Positions 30,725-39,984 of a DNA stretch of 64,000 nucleotides are shown in pieces. The stretch is from Thermotoga petrophila RKU-1 (GTDB lineage Bacteria > Thermotogota > Thermotogae > Thermotogales > Thermotogaceae). Every line of letters starts with the position of its first letter. The first letter of the stretch is position 1. Made by a program: the position numbers and the translations under genes. The stretch covers positions 310,001 through 374,000 of the forward strand of contig NC_009486.1 in assembly GCF_000016785.1 (NCBI RefSeq), written 5' to 3'. Below the pieces are notes generated by a model. It saw only the letters and a list, made by a program, of their open reading frames with translations, had not been told where the DNA came from and did not search any database.

Positions 30725-32638
30725 TCATCTGATGTTCAGCCTCTCTTCAGCCGCTTTGAGAATCGCCCCCAGCATCTCCGCGTAAGACATCCCCGCGATC
30801 TTTGCCATTTTTGCAAGATGCCCATCCCAGCACCATCCGGGATTCGGATTCACTTCAAGAAGCTTCGGGTTACCTTCGGCATCGAGCCTCCAGTCGAATC
30901 TGCAGTAATCTCTACACTCAAGTCTTTCGAAGAGTTTCAAACAGCAATCGATGATGAACTTCTCCGTTTCCTCGGGAAGGTCTGCCGGAATGGACTTTAT
31001 GTTCCAGTACGGGGAGTCCGGCAGCCACTTCGCCTCGTACCCACATATCCTTGGAAGCTCTGGAGGGAGCGCGGAGTAGTCTTCCTCTATTATCGGCAGT
31101 ACCATGTAAGAATCCGGTGGATTTCCTATTATACCCACGCTCAGATCCTTTCCTGTCAAGAATTCTTCGACCAGCACAGGTTTATCGTAACCGAACTTAT
31201 TCCTTATCTCTGAAACAGCATTTATGAGTTCTTCAGGTGTGTACACAACACTTTTTTGTGTTATTCCGAAACTTGAATCCCCAAAGTTGGGTTTCACGAT
31301 GGCAGGAAAAGGAAATGGTAGTTCGAAAGTGGTGTCTTCTGGTTTGATGAAGACAGCTCTTGGAACAGGAATACCCATCTCCCTTGCGATTCCTCTGATG
31401 AGGGACTTATCGTAACAGAGGACGAGCGTCTGAGGACCTGAACCGGTGTAGGGGATTCCCAGCATTTCCAACAATGCTGGGACATGGGCTTCTTTCCTGG
31501 GATCGTTGTTGAAACCTTCATCGCACAGATTAAAGACATAGTCAATCTTCCCTTTCAACTTCATCAGGTCAGTGATCAATGTGTCGTGATTATCGAGATA
31601 GGAAAAGTTATACCCTTTCAAGCTTCTGAGAGCTGCTTTCATCTGATCAATGGTGTAAAAATCATCTTCATCGAAAATTGAATTCGGTTTCAGATGATCT
31701 GGTTTTCTGGGATCTCCCAGAACGACCACCACGTTCTTTGTGGTTTGTTCAGGTTTTTTTCTGACAGGGGTCCATTCTTTCTTTGCAACAGCTGTTACTA
31801 TGATCCTTCTTTCCATCATCCCAAGATCCTGGTTTCTCTGCGATGTGGGAGAAAGCTCACCATGGAATTTCACATCGCTGAATCCCGCCGCTTTCAGAAG
31901 ACCTTCCAGTTCTTCATGTGTGTAAAGACGCTCCGCGTAGAACTGATCCGCTATAACTCCCTTTTCGGCGTTGACGATCACCTCACGTGAAATGAGCCTT
32001 TTCCCATCAACCGAAAGAGATCGCTCTCTGCAGACGAAATGTTTCTTGTCGATCCATTCCCAAGACCTCGGCTGGAAGTTGTTTTTCAAATATTCTCCAT
32101 TCGCCACATCGATGAGAATTTTTCCCCATGGCTTCAAAACCCTGAAGACTTCTTTGAGAACTTTTAAATCTTCCTCCACTGTTTCGAAATAGCCGAAACT
32201 GTTACCAAGGATCAACACCACATCAAATGTATCAGGAGAGTACGGTAGTTTTCTTGCATCTCCTTCTCTGAACTTGACGTTCAGCCCCTCTTTCTTTGCC
32301 TGATTTTTTGCTTTTTGAATCAAATAGTGAGAACGATCGAGCCCCTCGACGTTTCGGAAACCGCGTCGCGCCAACTCGAGAGAATGTCTGCCGTGGCCAC
32401 AACACAAGTCAAGGATGTGATCATCTGGAGAGAGATTCAACACGCGCGAGAACAGATCCACTTCTTCTCTGGTAATGTTTATATCGTCCACCACATCTGC
32501 ATCTGTTTTTAGATAGAGCGAATTGAAGATACGACTCCACCAGTCAGGCTCCACATGTTCTTCCAGATCCGTAACAGGTCCCAAAAATCTTCTGTACTTC
32601 CTCTGAATGTTCTTCCTTGGAGATCCGTTGTTCTTCAT
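30725..32638 (-). CDS. SAM methyltransferase / D-Ala-D-Ala-ligase-like ATP-grasp fusion
   Basis: 637 aa in one unbroken frame. About residues 40-285 are a class I methyltransferase: motif I ILDLCCGHGRHSLELARRG, motif II LDRSHYLIQKAK, acidic EGDARKLPYSPDTFDVVL and motif GKILIDVANGEYL. About 305-637 are an ATP-grasp ligase of the D-alanine:D-alanine ligase superfamily: NLCDEGFNNDPRKEAHVPALL, YTGSGPQTLVLCYDKSL, FPAIVKPNFGDSSFGI (lysine and small loop), VLVEEFLTGKDLSVG, and the C-terminal magnesium site CRFDWRLDAEGNPKLLEVNPN. Ligases of this kind join a carboxylate, through an acyl phosphate, to an amine. The joined methyltransferase suggests that one enzyme both methylates and couples an amino acid or peptide. 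Substrate unknown. ATG with GGGGGG upstream. An intragenic inverted repeat lies at 31457-31482. Confidence 0.85.
   Translation of the reverse strand: MKNNGSPRKNIQRKYRRFLGPVTDLEEHVEPDWWSRIFNSLYLKTDADVVDDINITREEVDLFSRVLNLSPDDHILDLCCGHGRHSLELARRGFRNVEGLDRSHYLIQKAKNQAKKEGLNVKFREGDARKLPYSPDTFDVVLILGNSFGYFETVEEDLKVLKEVFRVLKPWGKILIDVANGEYLKNNFQPRSWEWIDKKHFVCRERSLSVDGKRLISREVIVNAEKGVIADQFYAERLYTHEELEGLLKAAGFSDVKFHGELSPTSQRNQDLGMMERRIIVTAVAKKEWTPVRKKPEQTTKNVVVVLGDPRKPDHLKPNSIFDEDDFYTIDQMKAALRSLKGYNFSYLDNHDTLITDLMKLKGKIDYVFNLCDEGFNNDPRKEAHVPALLEMLGIPYTGSGPQTLVLCYDKSLIRGIAREMGIPVPRAVFIKPEDTTFELPFPFPAIVKPNFGDSSFGITQKSVVYTPEELINAVSEIRNKFGYDKPVLVEEFLTGKDLSVGIIGNPPDSYMVLPIIEEDYSALPPELPRICGYEAKWLPDSPYWNIKSIPADLPEETEKFIIDCCLKLFERLECRDYCRFDWRLDAEGNPKLLEVNPNPGWCWDGHLAKMAKIAGMSYAEMLGAILKAAEERLNIR
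31457..31482 (-). repeat. Intragenic 10-bp inverted repeat
   Basis: TCCCAGCATT and AATGCTGGGA are perfect arms with a 6-nt loop, within the ligase half of the fusion gene. No T-tract follows. It may be chance from codon choice (PALLEMLGIP). Confidence 0.4.
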
Positions 32639-32767
32639 TTTTTAAATTCCCCCCTGGATAGTTTTTGACTTTCTGAAAGTATCTATTACTCCGGTTATCA
32701 TTACATCTCAATCGACTGTACAGATAACTTATCATTAAGTAATGATTAAATAATTATTAAATACGAA
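32639..32767. other. AT-rich gap between corA and the fusion gene
   Basis: 129 bp, very AT-rich. On the minus strand TTGAGA and TAATAG are 17 bp apart (weak promoter), and TAATGATAA occurs twice. No terminator for corA is evident, and no small frame with a ribosome-binding site was seen. Confidence 0.3.
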
Positions 32768-33823
32768 TCACAGCCACTTCTTTTTCCTGAAGTAGATCAC
32801 CATGATGACAGCGATCACACCCATAACAGCGAGAACTGCAGGATAGCCCCATTTCCATCTGAGCTCCGGCATGTATTCGAAGTTCATTCCGTAGATACCC
32901 GCTATGAAGGTGAGAGGCATGAAGATCGTCGCTATGATGGTGAGCACCTTCATCACTTCGTTTGTTTTGTTACTTACACTCGAAAGATACACATCAAGAA
33001 GACCGCTCACGATGTCTCTGAAGGTTTCTACGGTGTCTGCGATCTGAATAGTGTGATCGTATACATCTCTGAAATATGGGACCGTTTCTTTTTCTATAAG
33101 AGGAGGAACATCTCTGTAAAGAGAACTCAACACTTCTCTCAACGGCCAGATCGTCTTTCTCAGTTCAACCAGATTTCTCTTGAGTTGATGTATCCTCTGA
33201 ACTGTCTCTTTTTCAGGTCTTTCGAGCACTTCTTCCTCCAGTACATCGATCTCATCACCGATCTTCTCCAGCAGGACGAAATAGTCATCTACCAGTGCAT
33301 CTATCAGTGAGTAGAGGAGATAATCCGCTCCCTTCTTTCTTATGATTCCCCTGTTGTATCTGATTCTTTCCCGTACGGGATCGAACACGTCCCCTATCTT
33401 TTCCTGAAACATAAGAACGCAGTTTTTTGTGAGTATCAAACTGACCTGCTCCGATTCCAGTTCATGAAGATTTTCATCATAGGTGAACATCTTCAGAACG
33501 ATGAACACGTAGTTTTCGAAAAACTCCACTTTTGGTCTCTGATGCACATTGAGGATGTCTTCGAGCACGAGAGGATGAATACCAAAGAACTCACCTATCC
33601 TTTGAACCACATCCGTCCTGTGTATGCCTGTTATGTTTATCCAGGTGGGTGTTGAAGAATCTCTGAAGGGAAGAACGGATTCGACATCTGTGGTTTTGAA
33701 CTCGCGAAATTCCTCTATGGAGTAATTCATCACTTCAATCTCAAAATCTTCCCTGTACTTCCCTGTGTAAACGAGCGTTCCTGGGGGGAGACCTTTCTTA
33801 GCAGACAGCCTCTTTTCCTCCAC
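32768..33823 (-). CDS. corA: Magnesium/cobalt channel CorA
   Basis: 351 aa, same length as the structurally studied T. maritima CorA. CorA is a homopentameric channel for Mg2+ with a funnel-shaped cytosolic domain. The signature GMN is at 312-314 in AGIYGMNFEYMPEL; TM1 runs from about 292 to 312 and TM2 from about 326 to 345, with a basic tail KKKWL. The regulatory Mg-site residues known from the T. maritima structures fall at the right numbers here: D89, D253, D277 and N288. A handful of other positions differ from my memory of TM0561, which suggests a sister strain or species rather than MSB8 itself. Minus strand, upstream of the fusion gene. Confidence 0.98.
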   Translation of the reverse strand: MEEKRLSAKKGLPPGTLVYTGKYREDFEIEVMNYSIEEFREFKTTDVESVLPFRDSSTPTWINITGIHRTDVVQRIGEFFGIHPLVLEDILNVHQRPKVEFFENYVFIVLKMFTYDENLHELESEQVSLILTKNCVLMFQEKIGDVFDPVRERIRYNRGIIRKKGADYLLYSLIDALVDDYFVLLEKIGDEIDVLEEEVLERPEKETVQRIHQLKRNLVELRKTIWPLREVLSSLYRDVPPLIEKETVPYFRDVYDHTIQIADTVETFRDIVSGLLDVYLSSVSNKTNEVMKVLTIIATIFMPLTFIAGIYGMNFEYMPELRWKWGYPAVLAVMGVIAVIMVIYFRKKKWL

Positions 33824-33856
33824 TGCGATCCCTCCCGATCTTTTTGATCCTATTTT

Positions 33857-33886
33857 AAAACAAAAGGCGCACCCAAAGGTGCGCCT
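33857..33886 (-). terminator. Terminator of the ferritin-like gene
   Basis: On the minus strand AGGCGCACC and GGTGCGCCT form a 9-bp stem (4-nt loop) followed by TTTTGTTTT. It lies 19 bp after the stop of the ferritin-like gene and isolates it from corA. Confidence 0.85.
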
Positions 33887-33904
33887 GCCTGAATTGTTGA
33901 ATCT

Positions 33905-34453
33905 TCACTTGAGGAATTTCGAAACGAACGGCGAAGTTTCACCACGCCTCATGAAGTGACCAGATGGCCCCTCTCCGAGGAACTCGGAGAACCAGGATTC
34001 GTGTTCGATCTCTTCGTTCAGAATAGCAAGAGACAGTTCGTAGGTCCTGTGATCTTTACCCGCGGTCATGTTGCATATCTCGGTGTACCCTTTCACCGCA
34101 CATCTTTCAGCGGCAACGAGCACCCTCAGAATCTCCTGAACAGTTGGTTTGTCCGGAAGTCTTGCTGGTGGACATGCAGAGAGATCGTGGAACTCCTTCA
34201 TGCAATCTGGAAGTTTTCCACCGAGCTCGTAGATTCTGGGAACAAGTGCTTCGAAGTGATTTCTGTCTTCGATTCTTGCGACTTCCGCAATCTCTTTGAT
34301 GGTTTCTCCCTCAAGTCCTATGAGGTTCGCTCTCAAGATGGTGTAGTAGTAATAAGTCGTGAGTTCGGCCGCCGCATTCTTGATCAGAAGTTCCAGCAGC
34401 TTATCGACATCAACCCCTGCTTTTTCCACCATTTCCCTCGCCACTCTCGCCAT
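33905..34453 (-). CDS. Ferritin-like DPSL (Dps-like, thioferritin) protein
   Basis: 182 aa, all helical. Ferritin-type carboxylate ligands appear as AELTTYYYYTILRANL (E in helix A), IEDRNHFEAL (E..H, helix B), AAERCAVKGYTEIC (helix C) and LNEEIEHESWFSEF (helix D, ExxH). A C-x8-C pair (CAVKGYTEIC) next to the di-iron site is the hallmark of archaeal/bacterial Dps-like 'thioferritins'; two more cysteines lie in CMKEFHDLSAC. These cages store iron and remove hydrogen peroxide. The role fits an anaerobe's oxidative-stress defence. Own promoter with a leader of about 85 nt and own terminator: a single-gene unit. Ribosome-binding site GGAGG 7 nt before the ATG. Confidence 0.82.
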   Translation of the reverse strand: MARVAREMVEKAGVDVDKLLELLIKNAAAELTTYYYYTILRANLIGLEGETIKEIAEVARIEDRNHFEALVPRIYELGGKLPDCMKEFHDLSACPPARLPDKPTVQEILRVLVAAERCAVKGYTEICNMTAGKDHRTYELSLAILNEEIEHESWFSEFLGEGPSGHFMRRGETSPFVSKFLK

Positions 34454-34549
34454 AGTAACACCTCCTGCTCACTTTCTTAACTCAGTACGCGTTCTTTTCG
34501 TGTTTGTAACAAATCGTAGTTGTTCTATTTTTACTCCAAAGTTTCATTC

Positions 34550-34577
34550 ATTATATCACATCTGACAGAGAATTCAA
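34550..34577 (-). promoter_or_regulatory. Promoter of the ferritin-like gene
   Basis: Minus-strand TTGAAT (34577-34572), 16 bp, TGA-TATAAT (34558-34550, extended -10). It sits in the 3' end of the broken PHP gene. In the leader, TTTGTTACAAA (34503-34513) is a small palindrome-like site. Confidence 0.65.
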
Positions 34578-35275
34578 CCTGTTTTTTCTCATCAAATAGA
34601 TCGCCACATCCGTGTTCTTTCTGATTGCTTCCTTTATCGCCTCGATGTTTTTCTCCGACTTCACAAGGGTTTTCCAGGAGTAAACGTGCCAAAGTTCGTG
34701 AAAATCGGAGTTCGCCACGTATCGATACTTTTTCACACCAACAGAGTTGAACAGGTCATCACGATTCGCGATTTCCCACGCGTCGAACGTGTCCTTGAAA
34801 CGCTCCATGTTCGCCCAGAGATACCACGAAAGATGTTCTTCATCTTGCTTTTTTCTATCCGGATGCGCGGCTATAACAAGAGCGTTTTGCTCCTTCAACT
34901 TCTCCACAATTTCTTCTACAGGCAGTGAAGGATCTACGTACTCCTTCACATCCACGGCGACTATGTGGTACAGATCCGTGTTGTTCGTGATTTCGACACC
35001 CGGTATGAGGATCATTCCATCCAGGCCCTTTTCTGTTCTCTCCAGAGACGTTTCAAATAATCCTGAAACTTATCTTCTGTGATCGCTCCGAGCGGTTCTC
35101 CGTTCCTCTTTCTCTGCTCGAGAGTTCTTCGGTCGACTATATGATCTGTTATGGAAACCACGTCCACTCCATGTTTTCCAAACAGATCCACCACTTCTCC
35201 CAGAGGAAGATGCCCGTCACTCATGTTCGTGTGTACATGGAAATCACAAAGAAGCCATTCCGTATCGGTTTTCAT
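34551..35275 (-). pseudogene. PHP-family metal-dependent phosphoesterase, split by a frameshift
   Basis: Two frames together make one PHP protein. The first (35275-35012, 87 aa) starts MKTDTEWLLCDFHVHTNMSDG with the HxH metal pair and ITDH; it ends at TGA. The second (35015-34551, 154 aa) starts MILIPGVEITNN and carries the remaining metal ligands GVEI, AAHPD and NSDFHELWH. All of these belong to one active site, so neither half can be active alone. The join reads GATGGAATGATCC, where the second ATG overlaps the first stop. From memory T. maritima TM0559 reads W-E-E-Y-G-M-I-L-I here; loss of seven bases (GAGGAAT) would give exactly this sequence. Assembly error is the alternative. AAAGGAG lies before the first ATG. 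Confidence 0.8.
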
Positions 35276-35486
35276 TTATCGTCACTCCTTTGATTGGTTT
35301 GGAAGGTGATGTTTAAGCCATTGTTTATTAGTTTTCAGAACCCTGCATTCATTGCATTAAAATTCTCAAATTTCAAATGTTTATTCCAAATTAAAGTCCT
35401 GTGACTTTCCTTTAATTCAAAGTAAAGAAAAAGACGGGAGGTCCTTTCAGCGGGTATAATCTCTGAGAAAGGGAAGGAGGTGCAAC
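35276..35486. promoter_or_regulatory. Divergent control region of carAB and the PHP gene
   Basis: 211 bp, AT-rich. For carA: TATAAT at 35455-35460, then GGAAGGAGGTG at the start codon; no clear -35. TGCATTAAAATTCT at 35353-35366 matches an arginine-repressor half-site pair (TGAATnnnnATTCA) at 12 of 14 positions. AAAGTC-CTGT-GACTTT (35393-35408) is a 6-bp dyad. No leader peptide or attenuator hairpin is visible before carA. Confidence 0.4.
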
Positions 35487-36665
35487 ATGTCCAAAAAAGC
35501 ACTTCTCGCTTTAGAAGACGGTTCGTTTTTTTTTGGACAGAGTCTGGGTGCAGAGGGTGAAACTTTTGGTGAACTGGTCTTCAACACGGGAATGACAGGC
35601 TATCAGGAAGTCCTCACCGATCCCTCCTACACCGGTCAGATCGTCGTCATGACCTACCCGGAAATAGGAATCTACGGAGTGAACGACGAAGACGTAGAAT
35701 CAGATGGAATAAAAGTTGCCGGTTTTGTTGTCTACAGAAGCGTGGATACCCCTTCCAACTGGAGAGCCACCATGTCTTTCCCCGATTACTTGAAAAAGTA
35801 CAACATCGTGGCCATAGAAGGAGTGGACACCAGAGCACTCACCAGGAAAATTCGAGTGAAAGGTGCTATGAAAGGTGCCATATCGACCGTTGATCTCGAT
35901 CCGGATTCCCTTGTAAAACGGGTGAAAGAAAGCCCCAGTATCGTTGGAAGGGATTTAGCCGGTCTTGTTTCACCGAAGGAAGTCATCGTAGAAAACCCGG
36001 AAGGAGATTTCTCAGTGGTGGTACTCGATTCCGGTGTCAAATGGGGTATTCTCAGAGACCTGAAGAGAGTGGGAGCAAAAGTGATGAGAGTTCCTTACAG
36101 TGTTGATATAGACGACATCAAAAAGCTGAATCCCGACGGTGTTCTGATCTCGAACGGTCCCGGTGATCCCGCCGCCCTTTTGAAAACCGTCAGATTGATC
36201 AAAGACCTTCTGAAAGAAGAAATTCCACTCGCGGGGATCTGCCTTGGGCATCAGCTCCTTGGCCTCGCCGTTGGTGGAAGGACTTACAAGATGAAATTCG
36301 GTCACAGAGGCATCAACCATCCCGTTAAAGATCTGAGAACCGGTCGTGTTCTGATCACAACGCACAACCACGGCTTCGCTGTGGATCCAAAGAGTTTCGG
36401 CCTTCCAGAACTGGGAAGCGAGGATCAGGACGCGAACGTTCTCACGAAAAATCTTCAGAAGATATCCGTCCTCGAAGGAATCAGTCCTCAGGGAATAAAA
36501 GTCGAGATCACCCACATCTCCCTGAACGACGGAACGATGGAAGGAATGAGGCTGGTTGATTATCCAGCCTTTTCTGTTCAATATCACCCTGAAGCCTCTC
36601 CCGGACCTCACGATGCCAAGTACTTCTTCGAAGAATTCAAACGCCTCATAAAGGAGGTAAGGTAA
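35487..36665 (+). CDS. carA: Carbamoyl-phosphate synthase small (glutaminase) subunit
   Basis: 392 aa. CarA hydrolyses glutamine and passes ammonia to CarB for carbamoyl phosphate, used for pyrimidines and arginine. The N-terminal CPSase_sm domain ([18 protein letters not shown]) is followed by a class I glutamine amidotransferase with the nucleophile in [14 protein letters not shown] and the His/Glu of the triad in [16 protein letters not shown] start with AAGGAGGTG 6 nt upstream. The stop TAA shares one base with the carB ATG. Confidence 0.97.
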   Translation: MSKKALLALEDGSFFFGQSLGAEGETFGELVFNTGMTGYQEVLTDPSYTGQIVVMTYPEIGIYGVNDEDVESDGIKVAGFVVYRSVDTPSNWRATMSFPDYLKKYNIVAIEGVDTRALTRKIRVKGAMKGAISTVDLDPDSLVKRVKESPSIVGRDLAGLVSPKEVIVENPEGDFSVVVLDSGVKWGILRDLKRVGAKVMRVPYSVDIDDIKKLNPDGVLISNGPGDPAALLKTVRLIKDLLKEEIPLAGICLGHQLLGLAVGGRTYKMKFGHRGINHPVKDLRTGRVLITTHNHGFAVDPKSFGLPELGSEDQDANVLTKNLQKISVLEGISPQGIKVEITHISLNDGTMEGMRLVDYPAFSVQYHPEASPGPHDAKYFFEEFKRLIKEVR

Positions 36666-39600
36666 TGCCGAAGAGAGAAGACATAAAGAGGATCCTCGTT
36701 ATAGGATCCGGTCCGATCACAATCGGTCAGGCTGCGGAGTTCGACTATTCAGGTACCCAGGCCCTGAAGGCTCTCAAAAGCGCCGGCTACGAGGTGATCA
36801 TAGTTAACTCCAACTCCGCGACCATAATGACAGATCCGGAGTTTTCCGATGCCGTTTACATAGAACCTCTAACGGTGGAGTTCCTCGAAAAGATTATTGA
36901 AAAAGAAAGACCAGATGCCCTGCTCCCCACCCTTGGAGGACAGACCGCCCTGAATCTCGCTGTGGAACTTGCCGAAAGGGGAATCCTCGATAAATACGGC
37001 GTTCAGTTGATCGGCGCAAAGCTCGAGTCGATAAAGAAGGCCGAGGATAGAGAACTCTTCAAGGAAACCATGGAAAAGGCAGGCCTTGAGGTTCTGAGAA
37101 GCAGACTCGTGAACAACCTCGCCGATGCACTGGAGACGGCAAGAGAATTCGGCTACCCCGTCATAATAAGGCCGAGTTTCACCCTTGGTGGAACAGGTGG
37201 TGGAATCGCGTTCAACGAAGAAGAACTGAGAGACATCGTGACAAAGGGTCTCATAGAAAGTCCGGTTCACACGGTCCTCATAGAGGAGTCGGTCCTCGGC
37301 TGGAAGGAGTACGAACTCGAAGTGGTGAGAGACGGAGCTGGAAACTTCATTGTGGTGTGTTCCATAGAGAATCTCGACCCCATGGGAATACACACCGGAG
37401 ATTCCATAACGGTGGCACCTGCGCAAACACTCACGGACGTTGAGTACCAGAGAATGAGGGACGCAGCTTACAAAGTGATCGATGCGATCGGTATAGAAAC
37501 GGGTGGATCGAACATCCAGTTCGCTTTGGATCCAGAGACCGGTAGAATGGTCGTCATAGAGATGAACCCAAGGGTCTCCAGGTCATCCGCGCTGGCATCG
37601 AAGGCAACGGGTTATCCCATCGCGAAAGTTGCTGCACTTCTTGCTGTTGGTTTCACTCTCGATGAGATACCGAACTACATCACCGGCAAAACGATGGCCG
37701 CCTTTGAACCCTCCATAGACTACGTCGTGGTGAAGATACCGAGATTCCAGCTCGAAAAGTTCCCCGGGGCTGACCCAAGACTGAACACCCAGATGAAGTC
37801 CGTAGGAGAAGTGATGGCGATAGGCAGGACCTTCAAAGAAGCCTTGGGAAAAGCCCTCAGATCCCTTGAACTCGATGCCGCTCCCAAACTGGATCTTGAA
37901 CACATAAGAGAACACCTTGCAAATCCAACGCCGGAAAGGATCTCCTACGTCTTCGCCGCGTTCAGGAACGGAATGGATGTAGAAGAGGTGCACGAACTCA
38001 CTAAGATCGACAGATGGTTCCTCAGAGAAATGAAAGCGTGTATAGAGCTCGAGGAAGAGCTGAAGTTGAAGAAATTCGATGTGGAGATCCTGAAGAAAGC
38101 AAAACAGTGGGGATACTCAGACAGGGAAATTGCGGAGATATGGGGTGTTTCAGAAAAAGAAATCAGAAAGATGAGAGAAGACAACCGGATCTTTCCCGTC
38201 TACAAGATGGTGGACACCTGCGCCGCTGAGTTCGAGGCACAGACCCCGTATTACTACTCCACCTACAACGGCGTGGAGAACGAAGCGGTACCTTCAGACA
38301 GAGAGAAGATCATGATTCTGGGATCCGGTCCCAACAGGATAGGTCAGGGAATAGAATTCGACTACACGAACGTCCACGGAGTGTGGTCCTTCCAGGAAGA
38401 AGGATACGAAACCATAATGGTCAACTCCAACCCCGAAACCGTTTCGACTGACTACGACACTTCAGACAGGCTTTACTTCGAACCGCTCACCGTTGAAGAT
38501 GTTCTGGAGATCGTGAGGAACGAAAAACCGAAGGGAGTGGTGGTGGCATTCGGCGGTCAGACACCACTGAAGATAGCAAAATACCTCGTAGAAGAGAAGG
38601 TGAACATCATAGGAACGAGCTTCGAATCGATTGAGATCGCCGAAGACAGGGAAAAATTCGCTAAGCTTCTGAAACAAATCGGGTTGAAGTGCCCTCCATT
38701 TGGAACGGCATCGTCCGTGGAAGAAGCGTTGAGGGTAGCAGAGAATCTTGGATACCCCGTTCTTGTGAGGCCGAGCTACGTGCTCGGAGGAAGGGCCATG
38801 GCCATTGTGGACACTCCTCAGGAACTCGAAATGTACGTCAAGGAAGCGGCCGTTGTCTCACCGGGATACCCCGTTCTGATAGACAAATTTCTTGAAGACG
38901 CGATAGAACTCGACGTAGATGTCGTGTCGGATGGAAAATATGTGTGGATAGCAGGATTGATGGAGCAGATAGAAGAAGCCGGAGTCCATTCGGGAGATTC
39001 CGCGTGTGTTCTGCCCCCTGTGAGTCTTTCTGAGAAACTCGTGGAAGAGATAGAGGAAACCGTTTACAAGCTTGTAAAAGCGTTGAAGATTGTGGGAGTT
39101 GCGAACATACAGCTTGCGGTGAAAGACGAGGAGATCTACATCATAGAGGCAAATCCCAGGGCATCGAGAACAGTTCCTTTCGTGAGCAAAGCGATCGGAA
39201 TCCCCGTGGCGAGAATCGCCGCCAAAATCATGGTGGGAAGAAACCTGCCTGAGCTCCTTTCTGAGTACTTCCCATATCCCACAAGACCAGGGGTAAAAGT
39301 TGATAAACTGGATGAGAGCGAGATCCTCCCAACTCCCTGGCCGAAGATGTTCTCTGTGAAAGAGGTGGTGATACCGTTCCATAAGTTCCCGGGAACGGAT
39401 GTACTTCTCGGGCCAGAGATGCGCTCCACAGGAGAAGTGATGGGAATCGGTGAAGATTTCGCAGAGGCATTCGCGAAGGCTCAGATAGCCGCCGGAAACC
39501 CCCTGCCAACAACGGGAGCCATTCTCGCAACCGTCGCAGACAAAGACAAGAGGGAAGCCGTTCCTCTCTTGGCTCACCTCGCGGACATGGGCTTTGAGAT

Positions 39601-39964
39601 ATACGCAACCAGAGGAACAGCAAAGGCTCTGCAGTCACACGGTGTGGAAGTGAAGGTGGTTCCAAAGGTGGGAGAAGGAAGACCGGACGTGATAGATCTT
39701 CTGGAGCAGGGAAAGATATCCCTTGTCGTGATCACCCAGTCCAGTGATGAACCTGCGCTCGTCGCCGTCTCTCACGGGAAAGAACCCTTCAAAGTTGAAG
39801 GAAGAAGAACCGTCGGATACATGATAAGAACCACGGCGCTGAAGAGGAAGATCCCATACCTGACCACAGTCGAGTCACTCAGAGCAGCGGTGGCGGCGAT
39901 CAGAAAGATGAAGAAGGGCTCCATCGTGAAGGTGAGAAGACTCACCGACACATGGAAAATGTGA
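36665..39964 (+). CDS. carB: Carbamoyl-phosphate synthase large subunit
   Basis: 1099 aa. Two homologous ATP-grasp halves: the first begins [22 protein letters not shown] with its ATP site near [16 protein letters not shown], the second begins [20 protein letters not shown] (about 540) with [16 protein letters not shown]. Between them is the oligomerisation domain. The C-terminal MGS-like allosteric domain (about 945-1099) contains [17 protein letters not shown], where UMP or IMP binds in relatives. It forms the CarAB complex with the preceding gene. Its stop codon lies within the first arm of the terminator hairpin shared with leuB. Confidence 0.98.
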   Translation: MPKREDIKRILVIGSGPITIGQAAEFDYSGTQALKALKSAGYEVIIVNSNSATIMTDPEFSDAVYIEPLTVEFLEKIIEKERPDALLPTLGGQTALNLAVELAERGILDKYGVQLIGAKLESIKKAEDRELFKETMEKAGLEVLRSRLVNNLADALETAREFGYPVIIRPSFTLGGTGGGIAFNEEELRDIVTKGLIESPVHTVLIEESVLGWKEYELEVVRDGAGNFIVVCSIENLDPMGIHTGDSITVAPAQTLTDVEYQRMRDAAYKVIDAIGIETGGSNIQFALDPETGRMVVIEMNPRVSRSSALASKATGYPIAKVAALLAVGFTLDEIPNYITGKTMAAFEPSIDYVVVKIPRFQLEKFPGADPRLNTQMKSVGEVMAIGRTFKEALGKALRSLELDAAPKLDLEHIREHLANPTPERISYVFAAFRNGMDVEEVHELTKIDRWFLREMKACIELEEELKLKKFDVEILKKAKQWGYSDREIAEIWGVSEKEIRKMREDNRIFPVYKMVDTCAAEFEAQTPYYYSTYNGVENEAVPSDREKIMILGSGPNRIGQGIEFDYTNVHGVWSFQEEGYETIMVNSNPETVSTDYDTSDRLYFEPLTVEDVLEIVRNEKPKGVVVAFGGQTPLKIAKYLVEEKVNIIGTSFESIEIAEDREKFAKLLKQIGLKCPPFGTASSVEEALRVAENLGYPVLVRPSYVLGGRAMAIVDTPQELEMYVKEAAVVSPGYPVLIDKFLEDAIELDVDVVSDGKYVWIAGLMEQIEEAGVHSGDSACVLPPVSLSEKLVEEIEETVYKLVKALKIVGVANIQLAVKDEEIYIIEANPRASRTVPFVSKAIGIPVARIAAKIMVGRNLPELLSEYFPYPTRPGVKVDKLDESEILPTPWPKMFSVKEVVIPFHKFPGTDVLLGPEMRSTGEVMGIGEDFAEAFAKAQIAAGNPLPTTGAILATVADKDKREAVPLLAHLADMGFEIYATRGTAKALQSHGVEVKVVPKVGEGRPDVIDLLEQGKISLVVITQSSDEPALVAVSHGKEPFKVEGRRTVGYMIRTTALKRKIPYLTTVESLRAAVAAIRKMKKGSIVKVRRLTDTWKM

Positions 39965-39984
39965 AGGGCCCTGAAGGGCCCTTC
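39963..39984. terminator. Bidirectional terminator shared by carB and leuB
   Basis: GAAGGGCCC, loop TGAA, GGGCCCTTC: a 9-bp perfect stem. The carB stop (39962-39964) and the leuB stop (39983-39985) overlap the two ends of the stem. T-rich stretches on each side are weak (ATTTCTT / ATTTTCC). Confidence 0.75.

Noticed and set aside
32639-32767. AT-rich gap considered as a replication origin or regulatory RNA
   Set aside because: Only 129 bp with two TAATGATAA repeats, no DnaA boxes and no stable structure; a weak promoter explains it better.
34551-35275. Two independent small genes for the PHP region
   Set aside because: The metal ligands of a single PHP active site are split between them in the normal order and total length fits one protein.
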